A stretch of 64,000 nt of DNA, taken from Bacteroidetes bacterium HGW-Bacteroidetes-6 (GTDB taxonomy: Bacteria > Bacteroidota > Bacteroidia > Bacteroidales > DTU049). The notes under the pieces were generated by a model, which had not been told where the DNA came from, made no database searches, and worked only from the letters and a program-made list of their open reading frames with translations. The DNA lies in the NCBI GenBank assembly GCA_002842495.1, contig PHDB01000001.1, forward strand, positions 62,001-126,000, in the 5' to 3' direction. The position numbers and the translations under genes are program-made. Positions 25,171-32,555 of the stretch are shown piece after piece; positions within the stretch are counted from its first letter, which is position 1, and each line of letters opens with the position of its first letter.

Positions 25171-25689
25171 CTATAAGTTTTCCACAATTTTCAACCAATC
25201 GACTTCCAGCGTGTTGGCGGGCGTTTCAATAATGCGCCCCAGCTCTTCACCATCGCGGTAAAAAATAAAAGTTGGCACCAGTTCAATGTTAAGTAGGGCA
25301 ATTTCGTCTTCGTTACCGGGCCAGTGCTTTTTGCGGTCGACACAGATAATGCGAATATTTTCTTCGGGAAAACCGAAAGTGTCGGCAATTTTGAAAAAGC
25401 GCGGCACTTGATCTTGGCTGTCGCCGCACCAGGAACCCATCACTATCACAATAGTGTAGTCGTGTCCGTGCGATTCGAGCATTTCCACCACTTCCGGGTC
25501 GGCGTTGTAGCCTGCATATCCACCAATAAAATATTCCGAAAAAATTGGACCTTCCAATCCGTCACGGTTGCAATCGCCGATTAAAACTTCTTTTTGAATA
25601 TTGGTATCGAGCATAATCTTGTTCAGTTCTTGCGCCTGTATATTTAGCATAAATGCCATCATGGCGATAAAAATGGTGGCTTTGTACAT
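25171..25689 (-). CDS. Secreted thioredoxin-like protein with WCGDS motif
   Basis: A 172-residue protein with a signal peptide (about 1-19) and a thioredoxin fold. At the active-site position it reads SWCGDSQDQVPRF, so only one of the two CXXC cysteines is present, with Asp-Ser following; the cis-proline segment LVPTFIF is intact. This single-cysteine motif recurs in a Bacteroidota thioredoxin-like group whose function is not settled. Disulfide reduction by the standard two-cysteine route is not possible without a partner cysteine. It is divergent from the GGGP synthase gene. Confidence 0.82.
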   Translation of the reverse strand: MYKATIFIAMMAFMLNIQAQELNKIMLDTNIQKEVLIGDCNRDGLEGPIFSEYFIGGYAGYNADPEVVEMLESHGHDYTIVIVMGSWCGDSQDQVPRFFKIADTFGFPEENIRIICVDRKKHWPGNEDEIALLNIELVPTFIFYRDGEELGRIIETPANTLEVDWLKIVENL

Positions 25690-25718
25690 CGCTGTTCTTT
25701 TGTTTTGAAAAGGTTTCC

Positions 25719-25726
25719 TATCTTTG
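25719..25726 (+). promoter_or_regulatory. -7 box of the GGGP synthase gene
   Basis: TATCTTTG fits TAnnTTTG, 16 bases before the ATG at 25743; a TTTTG (25698-25702) lies 16 bases upstream. Confidence 0.5.
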
Positions 25727-25742
25727 ACTATTCATTTTGCCT

Positions 25743-26477
25743 ATGCAAAATCAAAATCAAATATACAACAATTTTACCAGCGGAAGAAAACTTCTGATCG
25801 TACTTATCGACCCCGACAAGTTCGACAGTCCGAAAGCGATGTTGTTTTTCAGCAAAAACAAAGAGCATATCGATTTGATTTTTGTCGGTGGTAGTTTACT
25901 CGAAGCCAACCGCACAGAAAATGTGGTAGAAGAACTAAAATCGGTAGCTATTTGTCCCGTGGTAATATTCCCCGGAAGTAGTATGCAAGTTGTCTCCAAT
26001 GCCGATGCTATTCTTTTTCTGTCGCTCATTTCGGGTCGGAATGCCGAATTTTTGATTGGCCATCATGTACAGGCAGCTCCTTTGATCTATAATTTAGGAA
26101 TCGAAGCCATTCCTACATCCTATATTCTTGTTGATGGCGGAAAAACAACGACAGTACAATATATTACTCAAACATTGCCGGTCCCGGCCGACAAACCCGA
26201 AATTGCTGCCGCTACGGCATTGGCGGGAAAATACTCGGGACATAAACTTGTTTATCTCGAAGCCGGCTCGGGGGCTATCAATCATGTTTCTGAAACAATG
26301 GTAGCCGAAGTTTCGCAGAAAACACAACTGCCGGTGATCGCCGGTGGAGGAATCCGTAATGCCGAAATGGCTGAAAAAATAGTAAAAGCTGGTGCCACGG
26401 CTATTGTTGTTGGCACATTGTATGAGACCAACCCCGACGAAATAGTTAGGATTGCTGAAAAAATTCATTCACTCTGA
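25743..26477 (+). CDS. Geranylgeranylglyceryl phosphate synthase family protein
   Basis: A 244-residue TIM-barrel prenyltransferase of the PcrB/GGGPS family, which joins a polyprenyl diphosphate to sn-glycerol 1-phosphate. Visible motifs are the metal-site LIDPDKF near the N-terminus, GGSLLE, FPGSS, the substrate YLEAGSG segment and the phosphate-binding AGGGIRN and GATAIVVGT. The enzyme makes archaeal ether lipids; bacterial homologues of this length are known from Bacteroidota, but what lipid they make in the cell is unclear. The ATG at 25743 is chosen over an in-frame TTG six bases earlier. A peptidase gene starts 16 bases after its stop. Confidence 0.88.
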   Translation: MQNQNQIYNNFTSGRKLLIVLIDPDKFDSPKAMLFFSKNKEHIDLIFVGGSLLEANRTENVVEELKSVAICPVVIFPGSSMQVVSNADAILFLSLISGRNAEFLIGHHVQAAPLIYNLGIEAIPTSYILVDGGKTTTVQYITQTLPVPADKPEIAAATALAGKYSGHKLVYLEAGSGAINHVSETMVAEVSQKTQLPVIAGGGIRNAEMAEKIVKAGATAIVVGTLYETNPDEIVRIAEKIHSL

Positions 26478-26493
26478 AAATCTGTTTAAAACA

Positions 26494-28626
26494 ATGAAAC
26501 GTCTATTTCTATTCTTACTGGTATCAACACTGGTATTATTAAATGCAATCGCTCAAAAAGCACTCACACTCGAAGGCATTTTCAGCGACCGGAGTTTGTA
26601 TCCACAATCGGTGTATGGCATTCAGCCTCACTTTTCTCAAAACTGGTTTACCTACACCAACGACGATGATGCGTTGGTTAAAATTGACAGCAAAGGAGTC
26701 ACAACAATACTAATTTCACTGAACGAACTCAACACGGCTGTTGAGGCTGCCGGAGGAAGCAAGCTTAGCTATTTTCCCGACTATACATGGATCAGCGACA
26801 ATGCTATCCGGTTTACGTCGGGTTCAACCTTGATTGATTTGAATCTTTCGTTGAAAAAGGCCACGCTGATAAGCAAATGGAAAAGTGAAGGAGAAAATGT
26901 CGAATGGACTGCATCGGGAAAAAATGTTGCGTATACTATCGACAACAATTTGTATGTTTCTCTCAGTGGCGACGAAATGGCCGTTACCGCCGAAACCAAC
27001 AAAGGAATTGTGTGCGGACAAACCGTTCACCGCAACGAATTTGGCATTAATGATGGTATTTTCTGGTCCCCCAAAGAAAGCAAACTGGCTTTCTACAGAA
27101 TGGATGAGACCATGGTAACCGATTATCCGCTGGTTAATATTAACACTCGTGTTGCCGAAGTAAAGAACATCAAATATCCTATGGCTGGAATGGCCAGCCA
27201 TCATGTGACACTTGGCGTTTTCGACGTAGCTTCCAAAAAAACTGTTTTTCTAAAAACCGGCGAACCTGCCGAGCAATATCTTACCAATATTTCGTGGAGC
27301 CCTGACGACAAATATTTATTTATTGGAGTACTTAACCGCGACCAAAATCACCTGAAATGGAACAAATATGATGCATCCACGGGCGAATTTATTCAAACGA
27401 TTTTTGAAGAAAAGAACGATCGCTATGTTGAGCCACTGACTCCGTTGATATTTCTGCCGGGAAGCAGCGACAAATTCATTTGGCAAAGTCAGCGCGATGG
27501 ATACAATCATCTTTATCTTTTTGACACAAATGGAAAGCTGATTCGCCAGCTCACTAAGGGTCCATGGGTAGTAACCGAAATGGGCGGCTTCGATAAAAAA
27601 GGCGAAAAGGTGTGGTTTATGGCTACCAAAGAGTCCCCTCTCGAAAACCATGCATACACAGTAAGTCTGAAAGATGGAGCAATTACAAAGCTAACAACTG
27701 AGCCCGGAACGCATAATGTTGCCGTCTGCAAAGATTTCTCGATGCTGATTGACAGCTACAGCTCTATTGACATGGCTTCGGCATGTCAACTCAAAACAGC
27801 AGCAGGCAAAACCATCAAAGAATTGTTGCTCGACAAGAATCCACTCAGTGGCTATGATGTTCCCAAACCCGAAATGGTGACACTGAAAACCGATGACGGC
27901 ACATTGCTTTATGGTCGCTTGTTGAAACCTGTTGGCTTCGATGCAACAGAAAAATATCCTGTCATTGTTTATATGTATGGCGGACCGCATGCTCAAATGG
28001 TTATCAACAGCTGGACCGGAGGCGCAGGCTATTTCCAGTACTTTCTTGCAACGCAAGGCTATGTTGTTTTTACGATTGACAATCGTGGTTCGTCGAATCG
28101 CGGACTGGAATTCGAAAGTGCTATTTTTAGAAATCTGGGAACAATTGAAGTTTCGGATCAGATGATTGGTGTAAATTGGCTAAAATCGCAATCGTGGGTC
28201 GATGCTACACGTATTGGCGTTCATGGTTGGAGCTATGGTGGTTTTATGACCATCAGCATGCTGCTGAAAAATCCAGATATTTTCAAGGCAGGTGTTGCCG
28301 GTGGCCCTGTTATCGACTGGAAATACTATGAAGTGATGTATGGAGAACGCTATATGGATACACCAGAATCGAATCCGGAAGGATATAAAAATGCAGCACT
28401 TGCTAATTTTGTCGATCAGCTCAATGCTCGTCTGCTTGTTATTCAGGGATATCAGGATGGAACTGTTGTTCCGCAGAATGCACTATCGTTTATCGAAGCT
28501 GGTATTAAAGCCGGGAAGCTTATCGATTTCTTTATGTATCCAAATCATGAGCACAATGTTCGTGGCAAAGATCGACTACATCTGTATAAAATGATTTTTC
28601 AATATTTCGAAGATCATTTGAAGTAG
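26494..28626 (+). CDS. Dipeptidyl peptidase IV family serine peptidase (S9B)
   Basis: A 710-residue secreted peptidase with signal peptide (about 1-21), an N-terminal beta-propeller region (about 40-470) and a C-terminal alpha/beta-hydrolase domain. The catalytic triad can be placed at S580 (GWSYGGF), D655 (GYQDGTVVPQN) and H687 (NHEHNV). Enzymes of this group release X-Pro or similar dipeptides in the periplasm. The paired glutamates of the propeller are represented by YRMDET. The ATG at 26494 begins the signal peptide; an earlier in-frame start would add residues that overlap the GGGP synthase gene. Likely co-transcribed with that gene. Confidence 0.9.
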   Translation: MKRLFLFLLVSTLVLLNAIAQKALTLEGIFSDRSLYPQSVYGIQPHFSQNWFTYTNDDDALVKIDSKGVTTILISLNELNTAVEAAGGSKLSYFPDYTWISDNAIRFTSGSTLIDLNLSLKKATLISKWKSEGENVEWTASGKNVAYTIDNNLYVSLSGDEMAVTAETNKGIVCGQTVHRNEFGINDGIFWSPKESKLAFYRMDETMVTDYPLVNINTRVAEVKNIKYPMAGMASHHVTLGVFDVASKKTVFLKTGEPAEQYLTNISWSPDDKYLFIGVLNRDQNHLKWNKYDASTGEFIQTIFEEKNDRYVEPLTPLIFLPGSSDKFIWQSQRDGYNHLYLFDTNGKLIRQLTKGPWVVTEMGGFDKKGEKVWFMATKESPLENHAYTVSLKDGAITKLTTEPGTHNVAVCKDFSMLIDSYSSIDMASACQLKTAAGKTIKELLLDKNPLSGYDVPKPEMVTLKTDDGTLLYGRLLKPVGFDATEKYPVIVYMYGGPHAQMVINSWTGGAGYFQYFLATQGYVVFTIDNRGSSNRGLEFESAIFRNLGTIEVSDQMIGVNWLKSQSWVDATRIGVHGWSYGGFMTISMLLKNPDIFKAGVAGGPVIDWKYYEVMYGERYMDTPESNPEGYKNAALANFVDQLNARLLVIQGYQDGTVVPQNALSFIEAGIKAGKLIDFFMYPNHEHNVRGKDRLHLYKMIFQYFEDHLK

Positions 28627-28818
28627 AAAGACAGTCATATTGAACCCGTCTAAGTATGGCAATTGTTCCATTTCGACACACTCTTTATCTTGGCGATCTG
28701 AATCATATGCTAATTTTAATCAACAAAGGGAACAAAGGCAAACTTGTTGCTTATCAGCCGAAGAAAAGAAACCAGAAAATTCTTGACATTCATCAAGGGT
28801 TTTGATATCCCATATTGT

Positions 28819-28826
28819 TAATTTTG
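28819..28826 (+). promoter_or_regulatory. -7 box of the OB-fold protein gene
   Basis: TAATTTTG fits TAnnTTTG, 26 bases before the ATG at 28853. Confidence 0.35.
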
Positions 28827-28852
28827 TCGCGAATAAAGTAAAACAGCAAAAG

Positions 28853-29398
28853 ATGAAACAAAAAATTTCATTATTGGCAATAGCCATCTGTGTTTTGAGC
28901 TATGCTAAAACCTATTCGCAGAATATTGAACTGCCGGCAGACAGTTTAGTCGCAAATATTGAACATTACGATGGGCAACATATTGAAACGGAAGGTCTGG
29001 TTGTTCACATTTGCGGTGTGGATGGAAAAAAATTAAAATTGAGTACCGATGGCGGAGAAATAATAAAAGTTGTTCCGTTTGACTCTCTTGGGAGTTTCGA
29101 TAAATCCTTGTATGGTAAGAGAATAAAAATCCAAGGAGTAGTAAAGGAATACCGTGTCGTGAAAAGCAAAATTGACAGCCTGAAAAGAGAGAAATCCTTG
29201 TTGTGTCATATCGATAATACTCCTTGTATCGATTCTGTATGGGTGGATAACATGACAAAATCGGGAAAAGCAGATGCGTATTCAGAACAAAGTGCTGCAA
29301 AACTTGACAAGAAAATGGAAAAAACCGGCAACGATTATATTTCAATCATTACAATTTTTGCAGAGAAAATTGAAATATTGGAAGTTGAAACGGAATAA
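28853..29398 (+). CDS. Secreted OB-fold-like protein (DUF4920-like), unknown function
   Basis: A 181-residue protein with a signal peptide (about 1-22). The middle reads VANIEHYDGQHIETEGLVV, then VHICGVDGKKLKLSTDGGE and KRIKIQGVVKEYRV, the strand order of small OB-fold proteins such as DUF4920. The C-terminal third is charged and helical with two cysteines (LLCHIDNTPCI). I cannot assign a function; the OB-fold call is by pattern only. It is convergent with the HAD gene four bases downstream. Confidence 0.6.
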   Translation: MKQKISLLAIAICVLSYAKTYSQNIELPADSLVANIEHYDGQHIETEGLVVHICGVDGKKLKLSTDGGEIIKVVPFDSLGSFDKSLYGKRIKIQGVVKEYRVVKSKIDSLKREKSLLCHIDNTPCIDSVWVDNMTKSGKADAYSEQSAAKLDKKMEKTGNDYISIITIFAEKIEILEVETE

Positions 29399-29402
29399 TT
29401 AC

Positions 29403-30050
29403 TTAGGAGTGTAAATTGATTGCCGATATTTTCAACGCATCCTCTATCTCCGAATTCTGTTTAATAAACAATCCCCGAATTCCATATGTTTCTGCTGCAT
29501 CCGTATTGATGGGTGTGTCGTCAATAAACAAGGTTTCGCTGGCAAGCAGATTATTTTCGTTCAGTATTAAATCGAAAAAGCGCTTTTCAGGTTTACGCAT
29601 GTGCACCAGATGCGAATAATATGCCTTTTCGAACAACATATCAAGGCCGGAAATTCCGTAAGCTTTGCGAATGAGTTCCTGATATGCTTTGTAGTGAATA
29701 CTATTGGTATTGCTCATCAGAAACAAGCGGTATTTTTTGCCCAGTTGCTGCAAATATTCAAATCGTTTTGCAGGCAAATCGAAAAGCATCGCATTCCAGG
29801 CTTCAATAATTTGCTGACGACTTACATGAGCCGGAAATAATTTTTGCGCATGCTGCAGAAATTCTTCTTCGTCAATTTCGCCACGGTCGAACAAATCGAA
29901 AAATTCAATTTGATGATATTGGCCGAAAGTTTGGTCGATATTACGAATGCCGAGCTTTACAAACTCGCGTTGTGTCACTGTAAAGTCGATATTCAAAATC
30001 ACTCCTCCGAGGTCGAATATGATGTTTTTGATGTTGCTGATGTTTGCCAT
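29403..30050 (-). CDS. HAD superfamily hydrolase, YihX-like (IA subfamily)
   Basis: A 215-residue haloacid dehalogenase-type hydrolase. Motif I is IIFDLGGVIL with nucleophile Asp, motif II MSNTN, motif III RKPEK and motif IV FIDDTPIN. The second Asp of the usual DxD is replaced by Gly, as seen in YihX-like members whose substrates are sugar phosphates. A helical cap is present between motifs I and II. Substrate unknown. Convergent with the previous gene; a palindromic repeat lies between it and ispG. Confidence 0.85.
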   Translation of the reverse strand: MANISNIKNIIFDLGGVILNIDFTVTQREFVKLGIRNIDQTFGQYHQIEFFDLFDRGEIDEEEFLQHAQKLFPAHVSRQQIIEAWNAMLFDLPAKRFEYLQQLGKKYRLFLMSNTNSIHYKAYQELIRKAYGISGLDMLFEKAYYSHLVHMRKPEKRFFDLILNENNLLASETLFIDDTPINTDAAETYGIRGLFIKQNSEIEDALKISAINLHS

Positions 30051-30060
30051 ATTTATTAAA

Positions 30061-30068
30061 CAAAAATA
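30061..30068 (-). promoter_or_regulatory. -7 box of the HAD hydrolase gene
   Basis: TATTTTTG on the minus strand, ten bases before the start codon. Confidence 0.35.
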
Positions 30069-30079
30069 TTTAAAAACCA

Positions 30080-30125
30080 GTCATGCTGAGCAGCTTGCCC
30101 TGAGTATTCCGAAGGGAAGTATGAC
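30080..30125. repeat. Intergenic element bounded by GTCAT/ATGAC inverted ends
   Basis: A 46-base stretch starts GTCATGCTGAG and ends GTATGAC, so its outer seven bases pair with one mismatch. The left end shares TCATGCTGA with the spacers at 21961 and 35646, pointing to a small dispersed repeat. Confidence 0.45.
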
Positions 30126-30148
30126 AACAAGGAATTTCAAAAAACTAT

Positions 30149-31669
30149 TTATTTTTTCTCATTCTCATCAACCAGCTTTTTAAGTTCCGCCACCGCCTTA
30201 TCCTGATGAATTCCTTTCAGAACGGGCTGTCCGTTGAAATAAATATCCACATGATTGGGTTTTGAACCCAGAATACCATAGCGTGCACCTTCCATTTCGC
30301 CGGGACCATTTACAATGCAACCCATTACGGCAAATTGAACACCAGTGAACGATGCAAACTGTTCCTTCACTTGCTTCAGTATTTTTTCAATATCGAATGT
30401 AGTTCTGCCACAAGAAGGACATGAAGTAAATGCAGCTTTCGTAATCAATCGTCCCGTAGTTTGAAGCAATGAGAGTGCTGTTTCGTAATAAGAAGTAGCA
30501 TCATTTTTTGTGTCGACACGAATGGCATTTCCGCATCCATCGGCAAAAAACGAGCCTGCCACTATAGCAAAATCGATGACCGATTGCAATTCGGGTTCCC
30601 ACACAATTGCCATTGGCTTGTTGTAGCTTTGCTCGAAGTTGCTGCGGAGCAGGTCTATTTGTAGCGGAACTTCCGGCAGCCTGCTCCTATTGCCAGTAAC
30701 TGGTTTTTCATTGCTGGCTTTTTCGGCTTCATTCAAATAATGTTTAAACGGAAAAACTTTCTCGTAAAAACGGCGTGCAACGTCTTTTTGCGATCTGTTT
30801 TTAAGTGCCGAAGCGACTATTTTCTGGGCTACCGGAATTTCCTTTTCGGGCGATTCAGTAAGCGAAACACGAATTGTATCACCAACTCCATCAATCAGCA
30901 ACACGCCAATTCCGGCAGCCGATTTTATTCGGCCGTCTTCGCCTTCGCCAGCCTCCGTTACGCCCAGATGAATAGGATAGCTATAACCCTTCTCAACAAA
31001 AGCTTGCGCCAGTAATCGATTGGCATGTATGGTGGCAAGCACTTCGCTTGCCTTTATAGAAACGACAAGTTTATGAAAATTATCGCTTCTGAAAATATCA
31101 ATGAATTCGAGGGCCGACTCTACCATGGCTTGCGGTGTATTTCCGTATCGGTCGATGATTCGCTTACTCAGCGACCCTCCATTGATTCCAATTCGTACAG
31201 ATGTTCCATACTCGCGGCAAACAGCAATTAAAGGTGTGGTAATTTTATGTATTTCGTCGAGTTCATTTTTGTATTCCTCGTTACTAAAACTCAGCTTCCC
31301 CGGAAACAGATTCACAAAATTTCCGGGATTGATTCGTATTTTTTCAACCCTACGTGCAGCTTCGACAGCAATGGCCGGATTGAAATGAATATCGGCCGAT
31401 AAAGGCTTACTATATCCATCCGAATTAAGTTCTTTACGAATATCGCTCAAACAAACAGCTTCTGCAATATTGCGAGCCGTAATGCGCACTAAATCGGCTC
31501 CAGCGTCAAAAATAAGTTTCGATTGACGAACAGTAGCTTCAACATCGGCTGTAGCTGTATTAGTCATCGATTGAAGCCTGACAGGATTATTTCCACCAAA
31601 GCCAATATCGCCCACCATCACTTCGTGCGACGAATAATGCAACCATGAAAATTTCCCGACTGATTTCAT
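30149..31669 (-). CDS. ispG: 4-hydroxy-3-methylbut-2-enyl-diphosphate synthase
   Basis: A 506-residue 4Fe-4S enzyme of the MEP isoprenoid pathway that converts methylerythritol cyclodiphosphate to HMBPP. An N-terminal TIM barrel (about 1-290) is followed by an extra middle segment (about 295-410) and the cluster-binding domain with C417, C420 (SCPSCGRT), C451 (MGCIVNGPGE) and E458. The middle insert is the A* domain known from plant, Chlamydia and Bacteroidota enzymes, but here the whole protein is shorter than those three-domain forms and longer than the E. coli two-domain form. It has its own promoter four bases from the ATG. Confidence 0.93.
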   Translation of the reverse strand: MKSVGKFSWLHYSSHEVMVGDIGFGGNNPVRLQSMTNTATADVEATVRQSKLIFDAGADLVRITARNIAEAVCLSDIRKELNSDGYSKPLSADIHFNPAIAVEAARRVEKIRINPGNFVNLFPGKLSFSNEEYKNELDEIHKITTPLIAVCREYGTSVRIGINGGSLSKRIIDRYGNTPQAMVESALEFIDIFRSDNFHKLVVSIKASEVLATIHANRLLAQAFVEKGYSYPIHLGVTEAGEGEDGRIKSAAGIGVLLIDGVGDTIRVSLTESPEKEIPVAQKIVASALKNRSQKDVARRFYEKVFPFKHYLNEAEKASNEKPVTGNRSRLPEVPLQIDLLRSNFEQSYNKPMAIVWEPELQSVIDFAIVAGSFFADGCGNAIRVDTKNDATSYYETALSLLQTTGRLITKAAFTSCPSCGRTTFDIEKILKQVKEQFASFTGVQFAVMGCIVNGPGEMEGARYGILGSKPNHVDIYFNGQPVLKGIHQDKAVAELKKLVDENEKK

Positions 31670-31673
31670 GGCT

Positions 31674-31681
31674 CAAATGTA
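31674..31681 (-). promoter_or_regulatory. -7 box of ispG, likely leaderless
   Basis: TACATTTG on the minus strand lies four bases from the ispG ATG, the same spacing as at mqnC and mntP. I see no TTG at -33. Confidence 0.45.
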
Positions 31682-31684
31682 TAA

Positions 31685-31721
31685 ATAAAAAAGCAGAGAC
31701 ATGGTCATTAATGCCTCTGCT
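31685..31721 (-). terminator. Rho-independent terminator of the 158-residue secreted protein gene
   Basis: On the minus strand a seven-base stem (AGCAGAG pairing with CTCTGCT, 31721-31715 with 31698-31692), extended by three more pairs after a mismatch, is followed by TTTTTTATTTATA. It ends the upstream gene just before the ispG promoter. Confidence 0.75.
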
Positions 31722-31750
31722 GCTAAAAAACAAAATGTTTTTAAAAGAAT

Positions 31751-32227
31751 TTATTCTTTAATTTCCATGTCGTCGAGTGATTCCGATGCAAGCTGTTTGT
31801 CGTCACCGGTAGCAGCATTGTACTCCGATGTGTTTGCTTCATCGTCCAGCTGCTCATTGGTTGGGGCTGGTCCTTCGGGATTCTCGTCGCTGGTGGGTTC
31901 AAAACCTGCTGGAAATGTACCATGGTTGGCTTCAATTTGAAGGCGTGCCAATTCGCGTGCACGACGCGAATGGTGAATGGCTTTCATGTATTTGCCTTCG
32001 TTAAAAAGCTTGATGGCAATGCGTTGATGAATTACCGCTTTTTTCAAATTGCCTGTAAAAACCTGATTGGCAATTGTTTGCTTGTGTGCAGCATACACAA
32101 CAATGGCTGTCCGATTGATTACTTTTTTAGCCTTTTCGCGCATTACAGGTTGTCCCTGAACCAGAGCTGTTCCTGCAAAAAGAAAAAAGAACGATAACAA
32201 AACCGGAAGAAGAGCAATTCTTTTCAT
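31751..32227 (-). CDS. Small secreted helical protein, unknown function
   Basis: A 158-residue protein with a signal peptide (about 1-26). The mature N-terminal half is basic and helical with a TPR-like helix pair (KLFNEGKYMKAIHHSRRARE); the C-terminal 50 residues are acidic and low in complexity. It is probably periplasmic. I recognise no family. It is transcribed alone, between its own promoter and a hairpin terminator. Confidence 0.65.
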   Translation of the reverse strand: MKRIALLPVLLSFFFLFAGTALVQGQPVMREKAKKVINRTAIVVYAAHKQTIANQVFTGNLKKAVIHQRIAIKLFNEGKYMKAIHHSRRARELARLQIEANHGTFPAGFEPTSDENPEGPAPTNEQLDDEANTSEYNAATGDDKQLASESLDDMEIKE

Positions 32228-32242
32228 GGTGCTATTTTTTTG

Positions 32243-32250
32243 CTAAGATA
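32243..32250 (-). promoter_or_regulatory. Variant -7 box TATCTTAG (minus)
   Basis: TATCTTAG, one base off TAnnTTTG, 15 bases before the start of the small secreted protein gene. The same octamer is used in the opposite direction at 32537. Confidence 0.3.
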
Positions 32251-32536
32251 AAACTTTTTTTCAATCTCCTGACAACTTGTAACTTTAGCAAAAACGATAC
32301 CAAGTATCATTTTAGCCGTCATACAGCCCGGAAGGCGTCATACAGACAAAATGCAACTTTTTTATTTTAGCCCTGCTGAAATTGTCCCGAAGGACCCAAT
32401 AATACAATTGTTTACTAATCGTATAAAAAACAAAGCTCTCCTGCTGAGATTCTAAAGTCAGTTCAGAATAGAGCAATAAGGGAGAAAATGTGATATGTTT
32501 GCCCTGCATGGAGTCACCATAATAAATATTTTATCC

Positions 32537-32544
32537 TATCTTAG
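32537..32544 (+). promoter_or_regulatory. Variant -7 box TATCTTAG (plus)
   Basis: TATCTTAG, followed by CA as in the divergent copy, 11 bases before the start of the first RemB/Wzi-like gene. Confidence 0.3.
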
Positions 32545-32555
32545 CAGTTCAATCT

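Larger units (their letters stand above)
32228..32555. other. Divergent intergenic region with direct repeat
   Basis: A 328-base spacer between divergent genes. It contains variant -7 boxes for both directions and a direct repeat of CGTCATACAG at 32317-32326 and 32336-32345, 19 bases apart start to start, which could be an operator. No coding frame is convincing. Confidence 0.5.

Noticed and set aside
28783-28788. TTGACA as a sigma-70 -35 box upstream of the OB-fold gene
   Set aside because: Bacteroidota housekeeping promoters use TTG/TAnnTTTG, and no TATAAT lies at the right distance.
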